A DNA stretch of 64,000 bases, taken from Bacillus sp. AFS015802 (GTDB lineage Bacteria > Bacillota > Bacilli > Bacillales > Bacillaceae_B). The stretch is taken from contig NZ_NTUP01000008.1 in NCBI RefSeq assembly GCF_002561455.1, positions 62,001 to 126,000 on the forward strand, given 5' to 3'. Both the position numbers and the translations under genes were made by a program. This document shows positions 52,794 to 62,792 of this stretch, in pieces. Below the pieces are notes generated by a model. The model saw nothing but the letters and a program-made list of their open reading frames with translations. It ran no database searches and was not told the DNA's origin. The number at the start of each line of letters is the position of its first letter. Position 1 is the first letter of the stretch.

Positions 52794-53081
52794 ATGGTAC
52801 GGATATCTGAATTCCAGGTGAAGGATGTTGTGAGTATTTCGGATGGACGGAAATTAGGGAATATTGGTGATATTGAAATCAACCTGGACACCGGAAGAAT
52901 CGAGGCAATCGTGATAGGGAGCGGAGGGAAGATCTTAGGCTTTTTTGGCAAAGACGAAGATATCGTCATCCCTTGGAGCAGTATCGTAAAGATAGGGGAA
53001 GATGTGATTCTTGTAAGATATAAAGACAGCCATTACATTCAAGGACAGCTTCAGGAACCGAAACAATCCCCCGATACATGA
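52794..53081 (+). CDS. ylmC: YlmC/YmxH family sporulation protein (PRC-barrel)
   Basis: A 95-residue protein made of one PRC-barrel domain (about 3-80): RISEFQVKDVVSISDGRKLG, GDIEINLDTGRIEAIVI and IVIPWSSIVKIGEDVILV. B. subtilis has two such proteins, YlmC and YmxH; position upstream of ylmD makes this YlmC. Function is unknown. The ATG at 52794 has GAGGGTG 6 bp upstream, so the GTG at 52785 is not used. Confidence 0.9.
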   Translation: MVRISEFQVKDVVSISDGRKLGNIGDIEINLDTGRIEAIVIGSGGKILGFFGKDEDIVIPWSSIVKIGEDVILVRYKDSHYIQGQLQEPKQSPDT

Positions 53082-53132
53082 CGAATCTTCAGCGTCTATG
53101 GTACACTTAATAAAAAACGAAGGAGATTCAAC

Positions 53133-53954
53133 GTGTCGAAAGAGCCTTTTGTAGTAGAGACAGAATCTTATTACTCCATTGATAAATGGACGAAAGAAAA
53201 TCCCAATCTAATCGCGGGCATCACAACAAAGTGTGGCGGAATAAGCGCCGGTCCATTTGATTCTTTCAATATGGGTCTTCACGTAGGAGACAAGGACACG
53301 TCGGTCATCCATAACCGACAGTCCCTTGCAGCGGATCTTGATATGCCTCTCGAATGCTGGGTAGGGGCTGAACAAACACATGGGAATAATATTTACATTC
53401 CTGGTTCAGAAGACGCCGGTAAAGGGGCAGACAGCTATCATAGCAGCATTAAAGACACGGACGGATTCATGACAGCGGAAAGAAATATACTGTTAACGAT
53501 GTGTTACGCAGATTGTGTCCCCCTTTATTTCCTGGACAGAGCGTCTGGAACAATCGGATTGGCTCATGCTGGATGGAAGGGGACGGTTCTTGAAATAGGA
53601 CCGAAAATGGTCGGTGCATTCATCGGGAAAGGGTCTTCCCTTTCTTCACTTGAAGTGGTGATCGGGCCATCTATATGCAAAGATTGCTATGTAGTGGACG
53701 ACTATGTAATTGATAAAGTGAAAAAAACACTAGAAGATGAAAACAACTTACCCTATAATTTAAAGGAAGAGGGGCAGTACAATCTCGATCTGAAGGTGTT
53801 AAATAAACAACTCCTGCTTCAGAGCGGTTTACATTCTGATCAAATCCATACTTCCAGTTTTTGTTCGTCCTGTCACGAGAATTTTTTCTCTTATAGAAGA
53901 GATGGTGGAAAAACGGGAAGAATCATGAGTTTTATTGGCTGGAAGGAGAAATAA
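53133..53954 (+). CDS. ylmD: Purine nucleoside phosphorylase/laccase-domain protein YlmD (YfiH family)
   Basis: A 273-residue protein of the YfiH/LACC1 family, formerly called polyphenol oxidase. Members act on purine nucleosides (phosphorylase and adenosine deaminase activities). The active-site residues are visible as EQTHGNN (His), [12 protein letters not shown] (Cys) and LAHAGWKGT (His). The GTG start has AAGGAG upstream. ylmE starts 1 bp after the stop codon, and the pair is conserved across bacilli. Confidence 0.93.
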   Translation: MSKEPFVVETESYYSIDKWTKENPNLIAGITTKCGGISAGPFDSFNMGLHVGDKDTSVIHNRQSLAADLDMPLECWVGAEQTHGNNIYIPGSEDAGKGADSYHSSIKDTDGFMTAERNILLTMCYADCVPLYFLDRASGTIGLAHAGWKGTVLEIGPKMVGAFIGKGSSLSSLEVVIGPSICKDCYVVDDYVIDKVKKTLEDENNLPYNLKEEGQYNLDLKVLNKQLLLQSGLHSDQIHTSSFCSSCHENFFSYRRDGGKTGRIMSFIGWKEK

Positions 53955-53955
53955 G

Positions 53956-54630
53956 ATGAAGGTATCGGAAAACGTTAAAATCATCAACGAAAATATTCAC
54001 CGTGCCTGTGAACGAAGCGGACGCACGGCAGAAGACGTGACTATGGTTGCGGTCACGAAATACGTGACCATTGAACGTGCGGAAGAGGCAGTTGAAGCTG
54101 GCCTTTTCCACTTGGGGGAAAACCGGGATGAAGGATTGATCTCCAAGTGGGAGGTTTTACAGGACAAGCCCCAGTGGCATTTCATCGGCTCCCTGCAATC
54201 AAGGAAGGTCAAAAACATCATTGATAAAGTATCATACATACACTCCCTGGATCGTCTGTCATTGGCGAATGAAATTCATAAAAGGGCAGATAAACCTGTG
54301 TCTTGTTTCGTTCAAGTGAATGTGTCGGGAGAAGGGTCCAAACATGGTATTTCTCCTGAAGAAGTAAAGGAATTTATCGGCAACTTGAAAGAATTTTTCA
54401 ATATTAAAGTCGTGGGGTTAATGACAATGGCTCCACATACGGAAGATGAACCATTCTTAAGGTCTTGTTTCAGGCAGCTGAAAACCATTCAGGAAGAAAT
54501 TGCTTCCCTTAATCTTCCTTATGCCCCTTGTACAGAATTATCCATGGGGATGAGCAATGATTATATGATTGCGATTGAAGAAGGCGCTACATTTATTCGT
54601 ATTGGAACGGCATTAGTTGGAAATGACTGA
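53956..54630 (+). CDS. ylmE: Pyridoxal phosphate homeostasis protein YlmE (YggS/PLPBP family)
   Basis: A 224-residue PLP-binding protein with an alanine-racemase-like TIM barrel and no known enzyme activity; it buffers vitamin B6 and affects amino-acid pools. The PLP lysine is K35 in VAVTKYV. Other marks are [12 protein letters not shown] (near residue 55), [15 protein letters not shown] and the C-terminal [31 protein letters not shown] precedes the ATG. It lies just before sepF. Confidence 0.95.
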   Translation: MKVSENVKIINENIHRACERSGRTAEDVTMVAVTKYVTIERAEEAVEAGLFHLGENRDEGLISKWEVLQDKPQWHFIGSLQSRKVKNIIDKVSYIHSLDRLSLANEIHKRADKPVSCFVQVNVSGEGSKHGISPEEVKEFIGNLKEFFNIKVVGLMTMAPHTEDEPFLRSCFRQLKTIQEEIASLNLPYAPCTELSMGMSNDYMIAIEEGATFIRIGTALVGND

Positions 54631-54646
54631 GAGGGGATGAATACAA

Positions 54647-55090
54647 ATGGGTATTAAGTCAAAGTTTAAAACGTTCTTTTTGCTGGATGAAGATGAATAT
54701 GAATATGAAGAAGAAAAGTATGAAGAAGAATACGAGGAGAAGAAGCCCATGAAGTCGCAGCTTTCCAATTCGAAACAAAATGTTGTGAGCCTTCAAAGTG
54801 TTCAAAAATCTTCTAAAATGATCCTTGTCGAGCCAAGAGTATATGCCGAGGCACAGGAGATTGCGGATCATTTAAAGAATCGGCGATCAGTCCTTGTAAA
54901 CCTGCAGCGGATCCAGCATGACCAGGCTAAGAGGATTGTCGACTTTCTCAGCGGGACTGTATATGCAATCGGTGGTGACATTCAGAGGGTAGGCGATAAT
55001 ATTTTCCTATGCACACCTGATAATGTGGAAGTAAGCGGGAATATCTCTGAATTTTTAAAAGAGGAAGACCTATCAGATTCGAGGTGGTAA
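54647..55090 (+). CDS. sepF: Cell division protein SepF
   Basis: Binds the FtsZ C-terminus and the membrane and shapes the septum. The 147-residue protein has a short amphipathic N-terminal helix ([13 protein letters not shown]), an acidic Glu/Tyr-rich linker (about 15-32) and the SepF core (about 57-137; [20 protein letters not shown] and [19 protein letters not shown]). AGGGGATG lies upstream of the ATG. ylmG follows after 8 bp. Confidence 0.96.
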   Translation: MGIKSKFKTFFLLDEDEYEYEEEKYEEEYEEKKPMKSQLSNSKQNVVSLQSVQKSSKMILVEPRVYAEAQEIADHLKNRRSVLVNLQRIQHDQAKRIVDFLSGTVYAIGGDIQRVGDNIFLCTPDNVEVSGNISEFLKEEDLSDSRW

Positions 55091-55098
55091 TGTAAATT

Positions 55099-55362
55099 AT
55101 GGTATTGTTGTATCAAATCCTGTCTAACCTAATTCAAATATACTCCTGGGCGTTAATCATTTATATCTTGATGTCCTGGTTTCCAAGTGCAAGGGAGACG
55201 TCGATTGGACAGTTCCTGGCTAGGATCTGTGAACCTTATTTAGAACCCTTCAGACGTTTTGTTCCATCAATCGGAATGATTGATATATCACCGATTGTGG
55301 CATTCATTGTGTTAAATCTGGCTCAATCGGGTTTATACCAATTATTTAAATGGCTTATTTAA
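55099..55362 (+). CDS. ylmG: YggT family membrane protein YlmG
   Basis: An 87-residue membrane protein with two helices (about 2-22 and 62-84) separated by the conserved PxARET and [17 protein letters not shown] blocks of the YggT family. In plants and bacteria relatives are linked to membrane or nucleoid organisation and to division; the role in bacilli is not established. GAGGTGG, which also spans the sepF stop, serves as the ribosome binding site. Confidence 0.93.
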   Translation: MVLLYQILSNLIQIYSWALIIYILMSWFPSARETSIGQFLARICEPYLEPFRRFVPSIGMIDISPIVAFIVLNLAQSGLYQLFKWLI

Positions 55363-55384
55363 ATGACACTAAGGCTATGACCTA

Positions 55385-55430
55385 TAAAGGACTGAAACCG
55401 GTCAAACCGTTTTCAGTTCTTTTATTTTGG
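55385..55430 (+). terminator. Terminator-like hairpin between ylmG and ylmH
   Basis: AAAGGACTGAAA-CGGT pairs with ACCG-TTTCAGTTCTTT, with a 3-nt loop and two mismatches or wobbles, followed by TTTTATTTTGG. It would separate ylmH from the upstream genes, at least in part. Confidence 0.72.
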
Positions 55431-55454
55431 GTAAATCACATAGGGGGTGAATAC

Positions 55455-56225
55455 ATGTCTTCGATTTATCAGCATTTCAGGCCGGATGAGAAAGAGTTTG
55501 TGGATGCGGTACTTGAGTGGAAGCAGACAGTGGAAAACCAATACGCGGCAAAACGAACCGACTTTTTGGACCCGAGGCAGCAGCATATTGTCGGGTCCAT
55601 CATCGGAAATAACGATGAAATCAATCTTTCCTTTTATCCGGAAAACACGGAGAGGAAACGGGCTTTACTGTACCCACCTTATTTTCAGCCGGAGGAAGAA
55701 GATTTTGGAATAAGTCTTTTTGAAATACAGTATCCATCGAAGTTTGTTACAATAGAACACAGACAGGTATTAGGGACCCTGATGTCATTGGGGTTGAAAA
55801 GGGAAAAGTTCGGGGATATCCTGACGGGGAATGATATCATTCAGCTTATGCTTGCAGATGAAATTTCAGATTATGTCAAAATGGAACTGACCCAAATCGG
55901 GAAGGCCAAGATTTCCCTAAAGGAAATTCCGCTGCATGAAAAAATGGAAAGTCAAGAAGAATGGCAGGAGAAGACGGCAACCGTCAGCTCCCTGAGGCTG
56001 GACGTCGTACTCGCAGCCATCTACAATGATTCCCGTCAAAAGGCTCAGACATTGATTAAAAGCGGTCATGTAAAAGTGAATTGGAAAGCGGTTGAAAATC
56101 CCTCTTTCGAAGTGGAAGCCTCAGATGTACTTTCCGCGAGAGGTTATGGTAGAAGTAAGTTATTGTCCATCGAAGGAAGGACAAAACGGGATAAATGGCG
56201 AATATCTGTGGGAATACTGAAATAA
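55455..56225 (+). CDS. ylmH: RNA-binding S4-domain protein YlmH
   Basis: A 256-residue protein with a conserved N-terminal region (about 1-175; RPDEKEFVDAVLEWK, YPPYF and FEIQYPSKFVTIEHRQVLGTLM) and a C-terminal S4 RNA-binding domain (about 182-240; LRLDVVLAAIYNDSRQKAQTLI). YlmH proteins bind the ribosome and have been linked to rescue or quality control of stalled nascent chains in B. subtilis. The ATG at 55455 has AGGGGG 7 bp upstream; the frame open from 55350 crosses a terminator and was rejected. Confidence 0.93.
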   Translation: MSSIYQHFRPDEKEFVDAVLEWKQTVENQYAAKRTDFLDPRQQHIVGSIIGNNDEINLSFYPENTERKRALLYPPYFQPEEEDFGISLFEIQYPSKFVTIEHRQVLGTLMSLGLKREKFGDILTGNDIIQLMLADEISDYVKMELTQIGKAKISLKEIPLHEKMESQEEWQEKTATVSSLRLDVVLAAIYNDSRQKAQTLIKSGHVKVNWKAVENPSFEVEASDVLSARGYGRSKLLSIEGRTKRDKWRISVGILK

Positions 56226-56314
56226 TTTAAGAAAATTAAAGGAATTCTCCCACATACTGTCGAAATTTTAGTTATAATAAATATGTAATTCACCAAGTAC
56301 TGGAGGTGGCTCCC

Positions 56315-56830
56315 ATGCCTTTAACGCCATTAGACATACATAATAAAGAATTTAGTCGTGGCTTTCGTGGTTATGATGAGGATGAGGTTAATGAATTTTT
56401 AGATCAGATTATTAAAGATTACGAAATTCTGATCCGTGAGAAGAAAGAAACGGAAGAACGTTTAAACTCCTTGAATGAACGTTTGGGTCATTTTACAAAC
56501 ATTGAGGAAACGTTGAACAAATCAATCGTCATTGCTCAAGAAGCAGGGGAAGAAGTCAAGAGAAATGCAATGAAAGAATCAAAGCTGATTATCAAAGAGG
56601 CTGAGAAGAATGCTGACCGCATCGTCAACGAATCATTGTCAAAGGCTCGTAAAATTGCCATCGAAATTGAAGAGCTCAAGAAGCAATCAAAAGTGTTCAG
56701 GACCCGATTCAAAATGCTGATCGAAGCTCAGCTTGATTTACTCGACACAAATGACTGGGATCAGTTAATGGAATTCGATCTGGATGCAACGGACCTAAAA
56801 ACTTTAAAAGAAGAAGAGACATTGTCTTGA
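56315..56830 (+). CDS. divIVA: Polar and septal scaffold protein DivIVA
   Basis: Binds negatively curved membrane at septa and poles and recruits MinJ and other proteins. The 171-residue protein has the N-terminal membrane-binding domain (about 1-57), with the exposed F17-R18 tip in RGFRGYDEDEVNEFLDQ, and a long tetrameric coiled coil (about 60-155; FRTRFKMLIEAQLDLLD). The ATG at 56315 has GGAGGTGG upstream; the GTG at 56306 lies within that site. A short non-coding stretch follows, then the ileS leader. Confidence 0.96.
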   Translation: MPLTPLDIHNKEFSRGFRGYDEDEVNEFLDQIIKDYEILIREKKETEERLNSLNERLGHFTNIEETLNKSIVIAQEAGEEVKRNAMKESKLIIKEAEKNADRIVNESLSKARKIAIEIEELKKQSKVFRTRFKMLIEAQLDLLDTNDWDQLMEFDLDATDLKTLKEEETLS

Positions 56831-56879
56831 CGAAAAGCGCATTCCTTTCATATAATTGAAAAACAATCTACATTGCCAT

Positions 56880-57141
56880 AAAGAAGGCTAAGACAGGGAC
56901 AGTACGTTTCTTGTGATAATTCCTTTCTAGCGAGTCGGGGCAGGTGTAAGCCCGATAAGGAACAAAGGTACGGAAGATCACCCTCGAGCCCTATCCATGA
57001 AATTCACTTTGAATAGTAATGGATAGCGTCTTGTTCACGTTACGAATCAAATCGAGTGAAGATCGGTTTCGGTCTTTATGAGGGTGGTACCGCGGGAAAA
57101 GCTTTCTCGTCCCTTTTACAGGGATGAGGAAGCTTTTTTTC
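56880..57141 (+). ncRNA. T-box leader of ileS
   Basis: Tandem tRNA-sensing leader RNA. The T-box proper, AGGGTGGTACCGCGG (57081-57095), contains the UGGN bulge that pairs with uncharged tRNA CCA. The stem I region lies upstream; the ATC at 56977-56979 (GGAAGATCACC) is the probable specifier codon for isoleucine. The terminator hairpin (AAAAGCTT-CTC-TCCCT with AGGGA-GAG-AAGCTTTT, 57097-57141, then T-run) competes with the antiterminator. Low charged tRNA-Ile should allow ileS expression. Confidence 0.93.
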
Positions 57142-57224
57142 TGTTTCCATCAGGATCCCCTGATTAAGAATTGCGGGATTTAGAAAAGATGGCAATGAAG
57201 AGAAACGTTTAGGAGGAAGATTTC

Positions 57225-59996
57225 ATGGAGTATAAAGATACATTATTAATGCCAAAAACAGAATTTCCGATGAGAGGGAATTTACCGAAGCGCGAACCGG
57301 ATACACAGAAAAAATGGGAAGAAATGAACATTTATCAAAAGGTGCAGGAAAGAACAAGTGATCGTCCTTTATTTGTTCTTCATGATGGACCTCCATATGC
57401 TAACGGGAACATCCATATGGGTCACGCACTGAATAAAATACTTAAAGATTTTATCGTCCGCTACAAATCCATGAGCGGTTTTCATGCACCTTATGTTCCT
57501 GGTTGGGACACTCATGGTTTACCGATCGAGCAGGCATTGACGAACAAAGGCGTGAAGCGTAAAGAAATGACGATCGCGGAGTTCCGTAAATTATGCGAGG
57601 AGTACGCATATGAGCAAGTTGACAACCAGCGTACTCAGTTTAAGCAATTAGGGGTGCGTGGCGATTGGGAAAACCCGTATATCACGTTAAAGCCTGAATA
57701 TGAAGCACAGCAAATCAAAGTATTCGGCGATATGGCGAACAAGGGATATATCTATAAAGGGAAGAAGCCGGTTTATTGGTCTCCATCAAGTGAATCCGCC
57801 CTTGCGGAAGCTGAGATCGAATATCAGGATAAGCGCTCTCCTTCCATCTATGTTGGTTTTGCCGTTACAGATGGGAAGGGTGTCCTTGAAGAAGGCACTC
57901 AATTAGTCATCTGGACGACGACACCATGGACGATTCCTGCCAATCTTGGAATTGCCGTACACGCAGATTTGAGCTATGTCGTTGTAAACGTGAAGGAAAA
58001 CAGCTATGTGGTAGCAGAAGATTTACTGGAAGATGTAGCGGAGAATCTTGAGTGGGAAGACTATTCTGTATCCAACAAGGTGAAAGGTGCGGAGCTTGAG
58101 CGTATCGTTGCTAAACATCCACTGTACGATCGTGACTCACTTGTTGTCCTTGGGGAGCATGTTACGACTGATTCAGGTACCGGGTGTGTCCATACTGCAC
58201 CAGGGCACGGTGAGGATGACTTCCTGGTTGGAAAGAAATATGGTTTGGATGTTTTATGTCCCGTCGACGACAAAGGGGTCATGACATCAGAGGCTCCCGG
58301 ATTTGAAGGTTTATTCTACGATAAGGCCAATAAACCGATTACGGAGAAACTTCAGGAAGCAGGAGCACTACTGAAATTAAACTTTATCACTCACTCCTAT
58401 CCACATGATTGGCGTACGAAGAAACCGGTCATTTTCAGGGCGACGGCTCAGTGGTTCGCTTCCATTGATAAATTCCGTGAAGAATTACTTCAAGCAGTAA
58501 AGGATACAAAATGGATTCCTGCTTGGGGAGAAACCCGTCTTTACAATATGGTCAGAGACCGCGGGGATTGGTGTATTTCCCGTCAGCGCGCATGGGGAGT
58601 GCCGATTCCGGTATTTTATGCTGAAAATGGTCAGGAAATCATCACAGATGAAACGATTGAGCATGTATCCAAGCTCTTCCGTGAACACGGATCGAATATC
58701 TGGTTCGAAAAAGAAGCCAAGGAACTGCTGCCTGAAGGATTCACTCATGAAGGAAGTCCAAATGGGAAATTCACGAAAGAACAGGATATCATGGATGTCT
58801 GGTTCGATTCAGGGTCTTCCCATCAGGCAGTACTTGAAGAGAGAGATGACCTTAAGCGTCAGGCAGATCTATATTTAGAGGGATCTGACCAATATCGCGG
58901 CTGGTTCAACTCCTCATTGACGACAGGTGTGGCCGTAACGGGGAAAGCTCCATACAAAGGGGTATTAAGTCATGGATTCGCCCTTGACGGTGACGGAAGA
59001 AAAATGAGTAAATCATTAGGGAATGTCGTTGTTCCTGAAAAAGTAATGAAGCAGCTTGGGGCAGACATCCTGCGCCTTTGGGTAGCGTCAGTCGATTATC
59101 AGTCAGACGTTCGTGTCTCAGATCCGATCTTGAAGCAGGTAGCAGAAGTGTACCGCAAAATCCGTAACACGTACCGCTTCTTATTAGGGAATCTGTCTGA
59201 CTTTGATCCCAAAACCAATAGTGTATCTTTCGACGAATTAAGAGAAGTGGATCAATTTATGCTTGTGAAGCTGAATGACCTTGTGAAAAATGTGAAAAAT
59301 TCATACGATAAGTATGAATTTGCAAGCATTTATCATGCAGTCAACAACTTCTGTACACTGGATTTAAGTTCATTCTACCTGGATTTTGCGAAGGATGTTC
59401 TATATATCGAGTCAGAAGATCATGCTGAGCGACGCGCGATTCAGACTGTATTATACGAGTGCCTGGTGGCCCTGACGAAACTGATGTCGCCGATCCTTTC
59501 TCATACAGCCGATGAGGTTTGGGCATATATTCCGGGTGCAGAGGGAGAAAGTGTTCAACTGACCGATATGCCTGAAGTACAACAACTTGCAAACGCAGAT
59601 GAGTTAAAGAAGAAATGGAACACATTCTTAGAATTAAGAGATGATGTATTAAAGGCTCTTGAGGAAGCGCGTAACCAGAAGGTGATCGGTAAATCATTGA
59701 CGGCCAAAGTGACCCTTTACGTGAATGATGAAACGAAGGCGTTGCTCGATTCCATCAAAGAAGACTTGAAACAGTTGTTCATCGTGTCTGCTTTTGAAGT
59801 CGGTGGAGCGGTAAACGAGGCACCTGAGCATGCGTTAAGCCTGGGTGAAAACAACATCGTCGTTGAAAAAGCCGAGGGTGAAACATGTGACCGCTGTTGG
59901 GTCGTCACGACAACCGTAGGTGAGGATAAGGATCATCCAACCCTTTGCACACGTTGTGCAACAGTCGTGAAGGAAAGTTATTCTCACTTGGCATAA
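57225..59996 (+). CDS. ileS: Isoleucyl-tRNA synthetase IleS
   Basis: Class I synthetase charging tRNA-Ile, 923 residues. The HIGH motif is in [16 protein letters not shown] (near residue 57) and KMSKS in [11 protein letters not shown] (near 592). The CP1 editing domain (about 190-400) includes [12 protein letters not shown] and the [15 protein letters not shown] block. A C-terminal zinc site is formed by CDRCW and CTRC. TAGGAGGAAG precedes the ATG. Expression is controlled by the T-box upstream. Confidence 0.98.
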   Translation: MEYKDTLLMPKTEFPMRGNLPKREPDTQKKWEEMNIYQKVQERTSDRPLFVLHDGPPYANGNIHMGHALNKILKDFIVRYKSMSGFHAPYVPGWDTHGLPIEQALTNKGVKRKEMTIAEFRKLCEEYAYEQVDNQRTQFKQLGVRGDWENPYITLKPEYEAQQIKVFGDMANKGYIYKGKKPVYWSPSSESALAEAEIEYQDKRSPSIYVGFAVTDGKGVLEEGTQLVIWTTTPWTIPANLGIAVHADLSYVVVNVKENSYVVAEDLLEDVAENLEWEDYSVSNKVKGAELERIVAKHPLYDRDSLVVLGEHVTTDSGTGCVHTAPGHGEDDFLVGKKYGLDVLCPVDDKGVMTSEAPGFEGLFYDKANKPITEKLQEAGALLKLNFITHSYPHDWRTKKPVIFRATAQWFASIDKFREELLQAVKDTKWIPAWGETRLYNMVRDRGDWCISRQRAWGVPIPVFYAENGQEIITDETIEHVSKLFREHGSNIWFEKEAKELLPEGFTHEGSPNGKFTKEQDIMDVWFDSGSSHQAVLEERDDLKRQADLYLEGSDQYRGWFNSSLTTGVAVTGKAPYKGVLSHGFALDGDGRKMSKSLGNVVVPEKVMKQLGADILRLWVASVDYQSDVRVSDPILKQVAEVYRKIRNTYRFLLGNLSDFDPKTNSVSFDELREVDQFMLVKLNDLVKNVKNSYDKYEFASIYHAVNNFCTLDLSSFYLDFAKDVLYIESEDHAERRAIQTVLYECLVALTKLMSPILSHTADEVWAYIPGAEGESVQLTDMPEVQQLANADELKKKWNTFLELRDDVLKALEEARNQKVIGKSLTAKVTLYVNDETKALLDSIKEDLKQLFIVSAFEVGGAVNEAPEHALSLGENNIVVEKAEGETCDRCWVVTTTVGEDKDHPTLCTRCATVVKESYSHLA

Positions 59997-60002
59997 AATG
60001 AA

Positions 60003-60041
60003 TGAAATAAGGGTGACCCAAAACTGGTCACCCTCATTTCA
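60003..60041 (+). terminator. Probable terminator after ileS
   Basis: GAAAT-AGGGTGACC and GGTCACCCT-ATTTC pair strongly around a 7-nt loop. The T tract is weak. Confidence 0.65.
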
Positions 60042-60137
60042 TGTCTTCTGCACCCCTAATTCTAATTCCATAATTGCTATATCTTGCAACACAATATTCG
60101 AGGTCATTTCCCCCATACTATAAATGGAGGGATCAAG

Positions 60138-60419
60138 ATGATATATGACCGATACACATCCATTGTAGAAGAGCTGATGACGTCATTGGAGGAGCTTGAA
60201 GCAAGTCAATCTCAACATCCTATCATTCAGCAGTATATAGACGAAGAAATTACCGAGGTGAAACAGGCACTCGGCCGTGTGCGTGATAATCAATACGGGT
60301 TTTGTGAACGGAGCGGCGAAGAAATTCCTTTTGATTATATGCTGATGAATCCAACCTGTACCACGATCGAAGATGCTTTGGAATGGAGAAGATTTGGGAA
60401 AATCTCTTCTTACTCCTAG
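60138..60419 (+). CDS. YlyA-like DksA/TraR family protein with degenerate zinc finger
   Basis: A 93-residue protein that keeps the DksA/TraR pattern EVKQALGRVRDNQYGFCERSGEEIP but has lost most of the zinc finger: one Cys sits in GFCER, and the second pair of cysteines is replaced (NPTCTTIEDA has only one). B. subtilis has the longer DksA-like YlyA at this place, between ileS and lspA, where it affects late forespore transcription. Orthology is suggested by position and pattern, but this protein is shorter. The ATG has GGAGG 7 bp upstream. Confidence 0.75.
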   Translation: MIYDRYTSIVEELMTSLEELEASQSQHPIIQQYIDEEITEVKQALGRVRDNQYGFCERSGEEIPFDYMLMNPTCTTIEDALEWRRFGKISSYS

Positions 60420-60525
60420 ATTTCTTTGGTGTTTCCGTCGTTCTTCCCCAGTTTAAGTGTCTTTATTTTCCCTTTTATGCTAAAATGCAAAGGTAATCAA
60501 TTAACGATGTTCGGAGGTTGCCTTT

Positions 60526-61020
60526 GTGTATTATTATTTAGTGGCTTTGGTTGTGATTGGACTGGATCAATTAACAAAATGGCTGGTTGTGAGAAAAATG
60601 ACCGAGGGAGAAAGTATATCGATCATTGATTCTGTCTTTTATCTTACTTCCCATCGGAATCAAGGTGCAGCATGGGGAATACTCCAAGGACAAATGTGGT
60701 TTTTTTACATTATTACATTAGTAGTGATTGTAGGTATCGTGTATTATATGCAAGTCCATGCTAAAGGGCATTCATTGTTCAGTTTGAGTCTGGCTTTCAT
60801 GCTGGGTGGCGCAATTGGAAACTTCATTGACCGTGTCTTCAGAAAAGAAGTGGTCGATTTCTTAAATACATACATCTTTTCCTATGATTTCCCGATTTTT
60901 AATATTGCTGATGCAGCATTAACCATTGGAGTGGTACTGCTACTGATTTATATGTATTTAGACGAACGAAAAGCAAAGAAGGAGAACAAAAATGGAAGTA
61001 ATTCAGCACAACATACTTGA
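60526..61020 (+). CDS. lspA: Lipoprotein signal peptidase LspA
   Basis: Aspartic protease that removes the signal peptide of prolipoproteins after lipid attachment. The 164-residue membrane protein has four helices and the catalytic aspartates D102 (GNFIDRV) and D129 ([11 protein letters not shown]); D14 in the first helix and the N-Q-G-A-A-W block near residue 45 are also conserved. The GTG start has CGGAGG upstream. It overlaps ylyB by 29 bp. Confidence 0.97.
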   Translation: MYYYLVALVVIGLDQLTKWLVVRKMTEGESISIIDSVFYLTSHRNQGAAWGILQGQMWFFYIITLVVIVGIVYYMQVHAKGHSLFSLSLAFMLGGAIGNFIDRVFRKEVVDFLNTYIFSYDFPIFNIADAALTIGVVLLLIYMYLDERKAKKENKNGSNSAQHT

Positions 61021-61903
61021 GGAAGACCAGGGAGAACGAATTGATAAGGTCGTAAGTCAATTGAATAAGGAATGGTCCCGTTCCCAAGTTCAACAATGGA
61101 TTAAAGATGGTCATATCAAAGTAAACGAGGAAGCGGTCAAACCCAACTTCAAATGTCCCCTGAATGCAGTCATCACTGTATCCATCCCGGAACCGGAAGA
61201 ATTGGATGTGGAGCCGGAAGATCTTAATCTTGAGATCGCTTATGAGGACGGGGATGTCATCGTTGTGAATAAGCCGAAAGGGATGGTCGTCCACCCTGCA
61301 CCTGGACATTATTCAGGTACGATGGTGAATGGCTTGATGCATCATTGTAAGGATCTATCAGGCATTAATGGTGTCCTGAGACCGGGGATCGTCCACCGTA
61401 TAGATAAGGACACTTCCGGCTTACTGATGGTGGCCAAAAATGACATGGCTCACGAACATCTTGTGAATCAGCTGGTGGAGAAGTCTGTAACAAGAAAATA
61501 TACAGCCATCGTACATGGCCATATTCCCCACGAATACGGTACGATCGATGCACCTATAGGGCGGGATCCTAAAGACCGCCAAAGTATGGCTGTCGTGGAT
61601 AATGGCAAACAAGCGGTCACCCATTTCAGAGTGTTGGACCGATATAAAGATTTCACTTTGGTTGAATGTGAATTAGAGACAGGCAGAACGCATCAAATCC
61701 GCGTGCATATGAAATACATCGGCTTCCCGCTTGCGGGAGATCCGAAATATGGCCCCCGTAAGACGTTGAGCATTGAAGGACAGGCACTTCACGCTGGAGT
61801 ACTGGGATTCGTCCATCCAAGGACGGAAGAATACATGGAGTTCCATGCGGATTTACCTGAGGAATTCACGAAACTGATCAAGTATCTTGAAAATAACCGT
61901 TGA
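60992..61903 (+). CDS. ylyB: RluA/RluD-family 23S rRNA pseudouridine synthase YlyB
   Basis: A 303-residue RNA-modifying enzyme. An N-terminal S4 domain (about 14-75) precedes the catalytic domain (about 80-300). The catalytic D138 lies in HRIDKDTSG, and RTHQIRVHM (near residue 228) and the GDPKYGP block are typical. It probably makes pseudouridines in helix 69 of 23S rRNA as RluD does, but the exact target is inferred from family. AAGGAG lies within the end of lspA. A promoter for pyrR overlaps its stop. Confidence 0.94.
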   Translation: MEVIQHNILEEDQGERIDKVVSQLNKEWSRSQVQQWIKDGHIKVNEEAVKPNFKCPLNAVITVSIPEPEELDVEPEDLNLEIAYEDGDVIVVNKPKGMVVHPAPGHYSGTMVNGLMHHCKDLSGINGVLRPGIVHRIDKDTSGLLMVAKNDMAHEHLVNQLVEKSVTRKYTAIVHGHIPHEYGTIDAPIGRDPKDRQSMAVVDNGKQAVTHFRVLDRYKDFTLVECELETGRTHQIRVHMKYIGFPLAGDPKYGPRKTLSIEGQALHAGVLGFVHPRTEEYMEFHADLPEEFTKLIKYLENNR

Positions 61904-61928
61904 CAAATTTCGAGCTGACCTTTATAGT
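61900..61928 (+). promoter_or_regulatory. Sigma-A promoter of the pyr operon
   Basis: TTGACA (61900-61905), 17 bp, TATAGT (61923-61928): a near-consensus promoter starting within the last codons of ylyB and preceding the first PyrR-type leader. Confidence 0.82.
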
Positions 61929-61958
61929 TTAGTTAATCGAATAAGTAACCTTTAATAC

Positions 61959-62643
<685 letters not shown>

Positions 62644-62662
62644 CGGAAGTCCTTTTAAGAGC

Positions 62663-62756
62663 GGTCCAGTGAGGCTGACAAAGGATGGGAATGAAGGCAG
62701 CAGCAGGCCTTCTTGTACCCTCTTTGTGCCCTCTTTCAGGACAAAGAGGGTTTTTT
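62663..62756 (+). promoter_or_regulatory. PyrR attenuator between pyrR and pyrP
   Basis: GGTCCAGTGAGGCT (62663-62676) is a second PyrR-binding element. The terminator is CCCTCTTTGT/ACAAAGAGGG (62718-62750) followed by six T. Confidence 0.9.
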
Positions 62757-62792
62757 AATGGGTAAATTTGGGTATTAGAGGAGGAAACATAC

